DNA of 64,000 nucleotides. Source: Chaetorhynchus papuensis. Lineage: Eukaryota > Chordata > Aves > Passeriformes > Rhipiduridae. The position numbers and the translations under genes are program-made. The notes beneath the pieces were generated by a model, which had not been told where the DNA came from, ran no database searches, and saw only the letters and a list, made by a program, of their open reading frames with translations. Shown here piece after piece: positions 33,614 to 44,950 of the stretch. Position 1 is the first letter of the stretch. Every line of letters starts with the position of its first letter. The DNA lies in assembly GCA_013396525.1 (NCBI GenBank), contig VWYX01000904.1, positions 276,552 to 340,551 of the forward strand, written 5' to 3'.

Positions 33614-36600
33614 AGTAAAACATTTCACTCCATCCCGTCTAGGCTCAGAATTTCTTTCCCACAGATACGACAAAATTAGAAACACATTTTCAGGGAAGGC
33701 CTTAATCCCAAATAGATGTGTGGCCTTCAGAAGGCAGCTCTGCCCCTACAGCCTTCTCATTTTCGTCTGAGCAGCCGTCTGCTTGGCCAATTAGATGTCT
33801 GACTATTAAAAATCCAATCTCGAGGAAAATGCTGTGATTCATGCTGGGTGGCTGTAGAGTTTTCCTCTCTCTCACAGAGGAAAATGCACATGCTGACACC
33901 AACCCATCTGCCTTGTGACACAGATAGGCAGCTTTTGGTTCCTCTGTCTATCAACCAAACTCTGCTTCCCTCCAAGTTGAAGTGCAGTGATAATAAGAGC
34001 ATGACAAATTGATCATCTGCTGTGGCCGGTCCTTTGACACTGCTCTATGAACAGTTTGAATTTGTGGGGAACAAATTAAAGCTGAGATTAAAGCAAATCT
34101 GGACTTTAAAGACCAAATTGAATCGCTTGCTGCATCTGCAAAAACTGAGTGGTTCCTGCCTGGTAAATGTGGGCTGATGTTTTCTTTAGCTGCATCCACA
34201 AAATAGCTAAAATCAATTACAAAGATGATAAAATCACATAAATTAGTTGCAGTTAATCAACATATGAAAGGTTTGCATTGTACTGGGATCAGTAATTGCC
34301 AGTTATTTCTGGTTCACTCGTGTGACTGTTACTCTTCTGTGATTTATCTGTGTGTGGTTAAGCCAGTTCATCACAGGGTAATACCAGTGCCTCAGCAGTG
34401 GTTCAGTGTACGCCCTTTCTAGGCTTAATCATTATCTGTTGGTCCTTTTGTGCCTAAGAAAATAAAATTAATTTCAAAAAATATTTTTAAGCGAAACATT
34501 TATTTCACAAGGCTGCCTTAAAAACGTGCATTGGCATTAAGGGAGCTGAGTAGACAGGCTTGAGCCTGTGCCAAAGCAACAGAGTGGTTTAGCAAATGCT
34601 TTATTGACTGTGGGCTTTTGTGGCTGCTTAGCATTGCTTTCCCTTTTTCTTTCATTTTTTAAAAATTACTATGTCAAAATGAGAGCACATCTGAACTCAG
34701 GTAGCTGGGACAGGCTCCCCCACACAGCCTTTGCATTTCAACCCATTTGTCATCCTCTGTACATAATTTGATATCAACATGAACCCTCAGTTAATACACT
34801 CAGTGAAGAGGACAGGAGAATCCTGCTTGGTGCTACAGAGGGTACAATACTCAGCAGACCAGAGTGTTCCTTTAAACACTGTCCAATTCCCTCCTCTCAT
34901 CCTCCTCTTCCATCCAGGTAACTTTCAAAGAATTCTGAAATAGTTAAAGTTTATAAAAACATGTGCCAAGCCACCCAAGCTAAAGTAGCTTGGAGATGTA
35001 CTTGAAAAATGCCTTCTTATTTGGCAGACCTGCTGAAAACCTTTTATCATAATTACAGCTGCTGAGGAGATTTATAACCAGTTTCCATATAAGGTGGTCA
35101 TAATATTTGAAAAATAGCAAAATTCCTGTATGCTTTTTGAGCTCTGACATAAAATGATGGGAAACACAATTCCCACATCGTGTTTAAGCACTCTGTGGAG
35201 CACAATGCAGCAGCAACACAAAGCCAAATGCAAAAAAAACAGAAAGGATTTTTTCATTAATATAATCCTCAAAAAGCTGCATAAGACAGATATAAAGATG
35301 TCCTTGGAAGAAAATGACAATATTTTGCCCGTCCTCAGCTTTGCCAGCTCATTCTAAAGTATTTTAGTAATGTCCATGAATGATTATGAATGTTGTCTTA
35401 GATGGTTGCCCATTGCCCTGAAGAAAATGTTTATGACCTGAATAGATTAATTATATTCTCCCCTTAAATATCATCCCTTCAGGACTAGTTATTGTTGAGT
35501 GTAAATGTGCCACTTTATATGCAAATAAAATGGACTGAGAGTGGAATAAGAAGTTCAGCATATATCTACTGACAAATCATCTTATTATGTTTTATATTAG
35601 CAGACGAATGTCTTGTGGTAGGAAATGTTAATAGACTTCAACAGGATGCAGTGCTTGCTTCCTTGCTTCTAGAAAATCTTAGTCAAACTTCCAATTATTT
35701 TCTTGTAGTCGCCTTTGCTTCATTTGAAAAGGATTTTAATTGAATTGTAAGAAAAAGTGATATATTGAGCGTAAGAAAAAGTATCTAAAATTCATTAATA
35801 CCTAATATTAGTAAAGTAATTTAATAGCAGTGGCATAAATTAAAAATAGAAGATATTGTAGTCTTGAATGCTTCATTAAAGAGGATTCAAAACAACTTAT
35901 TCCTCAGTTGATGTCTCTAGAAGGTACAAGGGGAGAGAGATGTCTTGGTTTGATTCTCACTTGGGAGTTCCACATCGCATTAAAAATTATTAATGCCTCA
36001 GGGACAAAAAACCTCGTGGATTAGGAATGATGGTCAGTTCTTGGTCTAACTTTTCTCATCTGTGAACAAAACTGGCAGTCTTCAATAAGACAAATTAGCA
36101 AACCACCCTTAGCAATACCAAACCCATCTCTGCTATCCATGTGAACTGCTATTTGAGGAGGATAAACCTGGAATGAAGTTGCATAAAATATTAAAAGTAT
36201 GGAGTTATCTATTCCTATGACTTAAATTTGTCTGAGCTGAAATAAATCTATGAATTTGAATAAAGAACATAACATTAGTTGAATACAAATAGTCGAATGA
36301 AATTTTATGGATTGGTTTAGTACACCTTCTTCTCCCATATTTTTAGCCAAACTTTTAATTAATGTAATTATACCATGGTTTTTTTAAGGCATTAGTTAAA
36401 ATCAGCTGGAGTGAACCTGACTGAGTTCAAAAGAGCCAGGTTAAATGTGGAGCTCTGGATCAGGCCACGATAATTAAAAGAAAATCACCATCAGAATGAT
36501 TTAATCATAGATACATCTTGACACAGAATTATTGCCCTTGAAGCGTGAACTTAATTATTGAATCTGCTGCTGGGAATCCTCAAATACCATTGAAGCTCAG

Positions 36601-36954
36601 AATGCTCAGGGCCTCTGAGATGCCCCCACTTCTGAGATGGACTGGCTCCAGCAATGGGATCATTGGGTTCATCAGCATGGGAGCACAAAGCAGAATACAC
36701 AATCTGTGTGTTGCACTGACACTGCTATCGTGTTCACAGGTGGGTTGGATTCTGTACAAAGTACCAGCAGCATAGGGAGAAATAGGGCACTGCATGAGGC
36801 ATAAAAAAAATTAAAAATTGTTCTCTCAGTCTCTCCTTAAATCCTTCTGCAGTTTTGAAAATAAAAGCTATGAAAATGTCCTTCTTTCACTAGAAATCTG
36901 CTCATGTGGAAGGTATCGGAAATCTTTGAATTCCAAAGAATGGATAGATAACAA
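33614..36954. other. Intronic sequence, AT-rich, no gene seen
   Basis: 34200-36500 is AT-rich and repeat-free with many TAAT cores (for example ttttaattaatgtaattata near 36353). The only repeat noted is a pair of gtaagaaaaagt copies at 35747-35758 and 35771-35782. Candidate regulatory landscape by inference only. Confidence 0.3.
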
Positions 36955-37024
36955 ATTGATTGATTGATTGATTGACTGACTGACAGATTAGATATAGATG
37001 ATATAAATATAGATAAATAAATAA
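36955..37024 (+). repeat. Compound microsatellite (ATTG)n-(ACTG)n-(GATA/TAAA)n
   Basis: Five ATTG units pass into ACTG units, then into imperfect GATA and ATAA units. Confidence 0.9.
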
Positions 37025-39693
37025 GGATGATGCCAAAACTGCCCATAATATTTTTAAGCTCCTTTTAATCAATCTGTCCAAACAGACTGAAACAAAATTT
37101 GGGAAAAAGCCCCAGCAACCAAACCCTGCTTCATTTATTTCTTGCATGCCAATTCACAACTCAGATATCATTTTTTATAGCTGTAATAATCCTATGAAAG
37201 CGGAATAAAACTGCTGCTGGCATTCCTCAAACTGTTGTGGCACTATCAGGAACCTCTACATTATGAGGAGATACTTGAGCCCATCATCTCCAATTTCCAG
37301 ATAATACACTGACTTAATCACCACTCTCCACAATACAAAGTAGGCAATCTTTCTGTCTTTTGTTCATTTTTTACATCTGAGAACAGTTGTGTTTCAGTCT
37401 TCTATACATCATCTACTCCCACATCTGTCTCACACTGTATAACTGTTCTTTACAATTCCTGCCACGCTTATTTTTGTTGCTACATTGAAATCTTGTGCAT
37501 AATTATGTGAGGTTGCTATGGAGATTATGTGTGATTTGTCATGAGGAAAATCTATTGTGTTTGAGATTATTCTGCACAACAGTGACCACTGAATCTTTCC
37601 TCTCCACCCCTGCGGGGATTAGGAGAAAGTACCTGCCAGGATGTTCACAGCTACAAACCAGACAGGTTTTATAAACAGAGAAGCACTGCACACAGGACAA
37701 GGAGGTTTCCTCTTTTATGAGGTTATGAATTGGTGCAGGTGTACATATTTTGAAGAATGCATCAGAGGTATTTTTAAAGTGTCTATAAAGTTCCTTTGAT
37801 GAAAACGTCTCCAGTCAGTGCTAATGATGGAGATCTGGTACGGTTTAAATTTAAACTAAATACAACTGTGTGGACAGGACTTTGAAAATTACGTAGACAC
37901 CCGTGCTTTGAAACTTTAACTTCTCCATCCCTAGCTCAGTGGCCTTTTCAGAGCTGGGTAAGCTCACTGTGACTGATCTCTGCACATCAGTCACAAGCAA
38001 TTCAGCCCGTCCAGCTTGGGCTGAACAATAACTGGGGGCTAACACAGCTTTCAGCCAAGGTCATGGGTCAGCCCTTCCCCACCCCAGAGAGCAACTTCCC
38101 TCCTTCCTCAGGCTTGGAGTATCCCAGAAAGCTGCGTATTTGCATAACAAGTGGACAGGAAAACAGGAACATGACAAGCTTTTCCACCATGGAAGATCCA
38201 ACTAAAGAAATCACAGGGATTTGGTAGGAAAATCCCTCCTGCTTCAGGCAGAGGAGTTAGAGCACAAACCCAGCAAGCTTCTGGGAGAAAAGAAACATAG
38301 AAACAGGAGGTGCATAAGGAAACTGCAATTCAAGGAGCTGTTTTAGAAAAGCCTGTTCACGTGACAACTCCAAAATAAAATCTAAAGTCTTGGACAGTCA
38401 CAGACTCTGCAGTTCAGGTCATCATCATGTGGCTGCCACTAAGCTGGTGCAGGTGGGAGGTCCTTTACTTCCTTGGTAATGCTGGATACAAGTGAAGGAG
38501 CAAAAAGTACAGAGGCAGAAAAATAATAAGATCTTTAAAAACTTCAAAACATTCATCATTCCCTGCCACTCTTTCATTCCTCGTAAGTGACCCTCATCCT
38601 TTTTACTACCCTTCTACATATCACCTTGTAAATTTTATTTTTATGCAATTACTGATAATGTTTGCTGGCCTAAGCAAGTCTCCAATCACCAGTGATAGAA
38701 AAAACCATTAAGATGCAGCTTGTAACAGAAGGACAAACACACCCTGAGGTGTATGTATCTTTATGCAGAGCAACTGCTGGCTTCCCCACATAATCTTGTA
38801 TTAACCCACAGCTCGGGACTGCTGCCTGTGAGCTCAGGAAGACATCTGAAATGGAGACTCTTTAATTAAAACCTGATTTTCAATAGGAAACTACTACAGA
38901 AAAGCCTTTGGAAAAAAAAGAAAATCCACATGACACCCTTTTACTCAGTGGTTTATACTTCAGAAGCAACAGGACTTTGAATGATTCTTTCGTATTTCCC
39001 ATCCCCTGCACAGCCCCCTTGCCATCCAGCCTGGCTGGGGTTTGCAACACTTTGATTGCTGCCCCACCATGCTCTGAAGGGGTAATCTGCTTCAAAAGCT
39101 GCATAAATTGATTGCTCTGACTTTGGTAACATTAAAAAAAAAAAAATCCAAGTTTACTCTGGTGGTTCATAATGTTGCCAGAACCCTCGAAGGAATTTAC
39201 AGCCTCATTATGCACTACTGCAAATACATTATTCTATATATTGCTGGTGTTACAATGGTGTTAAATAATAGAGCTTTTTAGTATTAGAAAAGCTCTTCTA
39301 CAGCACCTTTTGGAGGTAGTTGATAAAACACAGTCAGGTAAAGCCCATTATTGACTTTAACCAAGCTGTTACACTACTCTATGCATTTTTAAGCATATTT
39401 TTTTTTGTGGTTAGAATTAAAACAGAAGTCTGAAAGAGTTCTTTTAAAATAAGAATAAATGAGAGAAAACGAAGGAATGGTGGTTAAAAATTCAACTGTG
39501 TTGCTCAGGCATACAGGTTTTGAAATGCTGCATACAAGAAAATTGTGCAATTCATTGCCTCCCAGATATATGCCAAAAATGTTCTCCAAAAGGGTGAGTA
39601 GAGGTGATCTGGAAAGGGCTTTTAATCTGTGTGATGAATTGCCAAACACCATTACATTTAATGAGTCCCATCAATGCAGTGCTGGAATGGCAG
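37025..39693. other. Intronic sequence, no gene seen
   Basis: An 8-bp hairpin at 38001-38025 (TTCAGCCC/GGGCTGAA) and an A13 run at 39134-39146. Nothing else recognised. Confidence 0.4.
38001..38025. repeat. 8-bp perfect hairpin
   Basis: TTCAGCCC and GGGCTGAA flank a 9-nt loop. Confidence 0.6.
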
Positions 39694-39696
39694 GAA

Positions 39697-39735
<39 letters not shown>

Positions 39736-39736
39736 A
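39694..39736 (+). repeat. (AATA)n tetranucleotide microsatellite
   Basis: About ten uninterrupted AATA units, the longest perfect tetranucleotide tract in the window and probably polymorphic. Confidence 0.95.
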
Positions 39737-41243
39737 GACCTATCAAAAAAAGTTGTAGAAACAATTGCATGAATTAATAATAAGAATCCCATTAATGCAT
39801 GCATAATTTAGAGAAGTTAATGAAGCCAATTCAAAGTTTTACTAATGTATATTTGATTCTGTGAAGTCTAATTTTCTGAAGAGGTCTTAATTCTCCCTTT
39901 CACTATTTATTCCCTTGACCTGCCCCCTATTTAAGAAATGAGCTCTTCTGGAAAAAAGCATGAAATTTAATGGAAAACTGTATTTTCTGCAGGATTTTAG
40001 AATTGCATTGTGAATCTCTCGTTCCTGTAGAATACTCAGTCATTTAAATAGACAAACCTATAAGAAGCACGGAGCCATCATTTACATCTGTAGCAATTGG
40101 GAAACGTGTCCATGCAGCCCTTGGAAGCCTGTTAGAAGGATCTATTGTTTCCAGTATTCAGGTCCTATTACTGTCATTTTATTGCAGTAAAAAACCCTTG
40201 AGGAGAAGCTTCATATTTGGCCAAATGTTAAAGAAATATTCCAAGGGAAACCATGGTGTATATACATATCTTCAGAATATTTTTTCACCTTAGCATGTTC
40301 ATATAGGCAAACAGATCCATCTTGATCTGCAATGGAAAAATGAGGTACTGAGCTAAAATCCTGCTACACTGCTTTCTGAGCAGCAGATAATATTTGTGCA
40401 TTGGCAAGAAATAATTCCTGTCACTTGATGGTTAAAATAATTAAAAGAGTAAATTGTGAGCAGAAAATAAAGTTATGGACAAGAGGCATCTACACCTGAT
40501 TGGAAATAATGAAGCCCAAGTTGTGGGTAGTTCTACAGTAGGGAAATAAGAAAAATGTGTTGATTGGCATCAACATCTGTTTGCAGAAAATGTTTGTTGC
40601 CATTTTCAGGTACTGGCTGTGGGTCAGTACCTCTTTCTCACTGCCCTTTTAAGTTCATTTGGTGGAGTAGTTTCCAGATTAAAGTGAGAGGGACAGTCTC
40701 ACCCTCTGCTGTTCCTAGTGAGGCTGCCATCCAGGCTCCAAAGCTTGTTCCAGGTCAGGTGAGGATGGAAAGGCAGATGCCTCCAGGACGAAACAGAAAT
40801 CAGCAGGTGGGTAATGAGAGGGCTTTGCAGGATCCATTTGCTCTGTGGCTCTGTGAAGTGTTTACCCCCTGTCTACAAATAATTCTTTCAAACTGGTTGT
40901 TTACAGCTGACGCTGGGGCTGTCAGAAATGAGAGGTCTCACTTCAGCCCTGGTAGCAAGTGGGCTTTTTATTAAGGGCCTGAACTGAGGCAGTGTGGGGG
41001 ATGTTCCTGCATATCACCTTCAATAATTCTGCTATTTAACATTTATTTATAACCTCAGTTTTCCACTCATCTCTGAACGGGGGGATTCAGGTTTTTTGGC
41101 CCATCCTCTTGGCACGTCTCACCAGACAGCACACCTGTAGGGGGCTGCTTTTGGTTTTGGGGCACTTTTACCTGTGCAATGTTTTGCAAATGGCACAAGA
41201 TTTTTTTTATTTATCTCTTCTTAAGTAAACTATGGTCTGGGGG

Positions 41244-41260
41244 AAAAAAAAAAAAAAAAA
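41244..41260 (+). repeat. Poly-A run (17)
   Basis: Seventeen A's preceded by ctgggg. No retroelement body recognised upstream. Confidence 0.85.
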
Positions 41261-43913
41261 GATTAAATTTGAAGTGCCAAAGATTTACAGTAGCTATGCT
41301 GCAAGAGTGCCAGAGCTGAGTGAAGAGGGCAACATGGTATCCTGCAAGGAATTGGGTTTCATGATCTGACTCTGCAGAAATGACATTTGAAAGCCCCTGG
41401 TGATGTCTGTTTTAAGTTGCAGTGCAACTGACAGTGATGTTACCAGCTGACATCCATCACAGACCCACTCTTTAACAAGGAGAAAACTCACAGATATGTG
41501 AATTCTCTTAAAAGCACAGAACAACAATATTGCCTGCTGATCTTTTCTCCTCCTCAAGGGGTAAATTCAGCTATGTTTTGAAATTCTTCTGCTCAGTAGG
41601 CTTATTAGATCCTTTCCTTTTGCTGTGCAGCAAATGGTAATTATTTACCATGAGAAATATTTAAGAAATATAAGCTGTGAGAAATTGCTGATGAGCATCC
41701 CATCTCATCAACACAGCAAAGGCTGTGTACTTAATACCTACATTTACATTTCCAGTGTCCAGCATTTCCAATTAACTACTTTTCTGGAGGTTTTCTGCCA
41801 AATCACAAGAGTTTATGTTGCACTTATAGCTCAATCACACCTCAGCCTGGGCCAGGGTACAGCACTCTGGTATTGTTTCAAGTCTCTAAAATACTACACC
41901 CGACCATCTCTATTCAATCCTAGTTCCCTAAAAATGAGTATACCTTTCCAAAGAGTTACAACACTGTTCTCGTTGTCCAGCAGCTAACCAGATACTAGAG
42001 CTCTACTTATCCTCTAAGGTATGACATTTCATTCAAAAGGATTCAGATCCATCCAAGCTCTCCTCCTTCATTTCAGCAATATTTTCCTCACTCAGTTGCT
42101 TGCAAAAGCATAAGCTCATTATGTGCTGTCCAACACTCATCAGAAGATTATCGTGTATTAATTTTCAAAACTAATATTGCATTTCTTATTTGTGATAAAG
42201 TTTCTCAGAACAGAGAGACACAAATTACTTTGGAGTGGCAATTTGTAAAGAAGATCAGACTGGCAAAGTGGGTATGAAGAGTTTGTTTCTAATTATTTCC
42301 ATAAATGAGCTTTACAGGAAATTCTAATAGGAACTTCCAATAATCAAGCAATTTATGCCAAAATAAGTTCTAGTATTCTCCACCTTCGGATGCTACATTT
42401 AGCCCATATAGATCTGTAGACATTGTGAATAACACAAGAGTCCTAAAGTAACAATGAACATTTATTTTATTATCCAATTTATAAAGTACACATATCATGT
42501 GCTGGCCTTCAGATTCCATTTCATTGTGCCTTCTACCTAAAGGAATTTTATCACATTCGATGGACTGTGTTACGCATCTGTGATCAGTTCTAAGCATTAT
42601 TTCACAGCTCACTGCTTTGAGCACAATAAGGAGGTGCTAAAAGCTTTGGCCATCATTTTGCATGTGCATAAAAATTGACCTGGAAAGGAGCACAGCCTTT
42701 AGTAACATCTTGTAACTTTTAATTTGCTCATGACAGAATAAACATTCTGAGATACCTCATCTTCCTCAGTATCAGCTTTCCAAGCCTCAGAATTACAAGA
42801 TCAAAGAGACAGCAAAGAAAACTGCACGTCACACAGACTCAGCCAAGGCCCTACACCACACATGCACCCTACCTTCAAAACATGCAGGCACTCACTACCT
42901 CTATTTCCATCCAAATTATGCAAAGTTCTATCACAGCAACCCAAAAATGAATATTTGAACTCCACTGAACTCATCACATGCCCATCACATGGGTTTTTAG
43001 ATCATCCTTTTTATGTTCCTACCCCACATAGGTATATTTACACCAAATAGGAGGATCTCTGGGAATGGCCACTCTGCCAAGACTGACATTTCCAAAGCAA
43101 GGTTCATTTTGAAATTCCAGCTGCAACGTGGCACCGAGGACCTGGTGATGGGCAGCCCTGCTATTCTGGAGGTGGCACTTCCCAGACATGAGGATCTGAG
43201 GGGAGGGATCTCATTGGTGTGAGCACATTAAATATTTTCTAACAAAACTTGATATTTTTTGCCAGTCAGGATTGTAGTCATATTCTTAAATCAATGTCAC
43301 CAGGAGAGAAAGTATTGCCACAGTTCAGTCTTTTGGGTTAATTAAGAAAAATTAATAAATTACATCAATTATTCACTTGCAAGCATAATAATTTTGTCTT
43401 CAGTGATGCAGCCCAGATTGTTCATCACAGCAAGCAGAAACAGAAGAGAAAAAGAACAAACTGCTGAGACTCATTAGGATCTCCTATTCACATCCCATAC
43501 AGGCACATATTTCCACTGACAGATAGGAACAGGAAATCATGGAAAACCACCCGACTGCAGCTTTTTCTTCCCTATATTGCAATCTACATGGTCCACACCA
43601 TCAGCTTATCCAAGAAACCTTGGGCATATAAAAGGAGAAATAATAGAGCATCTATTTTATCTTTCCCTTCTCATTCTACAGGAGAAATAGCCCAGTTTAC
43701 TGTGTGTCCATTTGTGTGCTCAACTGAGCCAGCAGAGTAGGTTACATACAGGATGGAATTACTGATGTAAATCTAAAACTGAGGAAACAAATCTGACCTT
43801 CAATTCTAGAAAGAATTGATATTGTCTTTATTTCATATTCTCTTTACTTTATATGACTTCTGGGGAAAAAAAAATTGCATTTCCCACGGTAAAATGTAGC
43901 TTCTCTCTTTTTT

Positions 43914-43960
43914 GGATGCAGCTGTTTGGAAGCTTTGGGGATGCAGGTGTTTGGAAGAAG
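43914..43960 (+). repeat. Imperfect tandem duplication, about 25-bp period
   Basis: ggatgcagctgtttggaag recurs as ggatgcaggtgtttggaag with one mismatch in 19 bases. Confidence 0.85.
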
Positions 43961-44470
43961 AAGAGATCTCAAAGGTAGCAGGAGCCAGTCTATTGATGGC
44001 TTTTAAGTATGAGGGGCTGAGACTTTGGACTGTTCAACAGAGAGTCAGCAAAGGGAGCAGAGGGCCAGGACGATGCCCATAATCACACATTGCTGCTGTG
44101 TCGACTGGCACTCCACTTGTAGATTTTTCAGCCTGTCCAGCTTTATTCCTGTATGTAATGTTCTGCACTAACCAATATTAGGAATCATGGATGTTTACAT
44201 CACCTAGGCCAGCTGTACTGCCCAGTACCTTTGGTGGCAGCCCATCCACTGCTTGGAGATGAAGCTCAAAACTCAGCTGCTGGAAAGCACTTCCCACACC
44301 GGCACAAAGCAGCCCCGCTCCGTGGAGCGCAATTAAAAGAAGAGGTCATCGTGCTGCTGCAGAAAGCATCAATTGTGCATTCATCAGTCCTGCAGCAGAG
44401 TCCCTCCAGCCCTGCCAAGGCTCCCTCTGTGCCCCTCTGTCTGCCAGGGCCAGTGCAGTGATGTGAGTCA

Positions 44471-44582
44471 GCTCACAAACAACGAGTGAGGGGCTAACGA
44501 AGAGCGCTCTGGTGAATTCTCCTTTTGATGTAAGTTCAACCATGGTAAAGTTTGCTCACAAACAAAGCTGAGGGGCTAATAA
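44471..44582 (+). repeat. Spaced direct repeat of about 29 bp
   Basis: Copies at 44471-44500 and 44554-44582 share gctcacaaacaa and gaggggctaa in the same order with a few mismatches, offset by about 83 bp. Confidence 0.8.
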
Positions 44583-44813
44583 ACACACTGGAGAGAGAAG
44601 AAGAAAATGGTAATGACCTATAATATCAGGACACACAGAAACTTGCAATTATTCCATGCTTTGGAGTGAATTATCAGAGATAATTGGTGTAAAGGGGTAC
44701 AAGAGGAAATTTTGATAGGTTACACGGAAGTCTGGTGATATTGTTCTGATGTTCCACACAAGTGTGCCATTACTGTATTGTCATGGCCAGGAAGTGCTTT
44801 GTGAGATTTTAGG

Positions 44814-44950
44814 ACAAAAAAGCAAAGAAAAATAAAACAAACAAACAAAAACAAACAAACAAAAACAAACAAAACAAAAAAAACTCCAAAAAACCAAAAA
44901 CAAACAGAAAAACCCCAAACCAAAAAAACCCAACCCAAACCAAAAAAAAC
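44814..44950 (+). repeat. Long A/C-only low-complexity tract, (CAAA)n-derived
   Basis: About 135 bp composed almost entirely of A and C, with CAAACAAA units degrading into accccaaacc- and aaaccc-type units. Phe/Leu-rich minus-strand open frames over it are compositional. Confidence 0.9.

Larger units (their letters stand above)
39737..44470. other. Intronic sequence, no gene seen
   Basis: A17 run at 41244-41260 and an imperfect tandem duplication at 43914-43960. The plus-strand open frame at 40564-40974 has no recognisable domain. Confidence 0.35.

Noticed and set aside
40564..40974. 136-codon plus-strand open frame
   Set aside because: No family resemblance and no supporting signals.
43620..43640. 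TATA-like catataaaagg
   Set aside because: Single motif without other promoter evidence.
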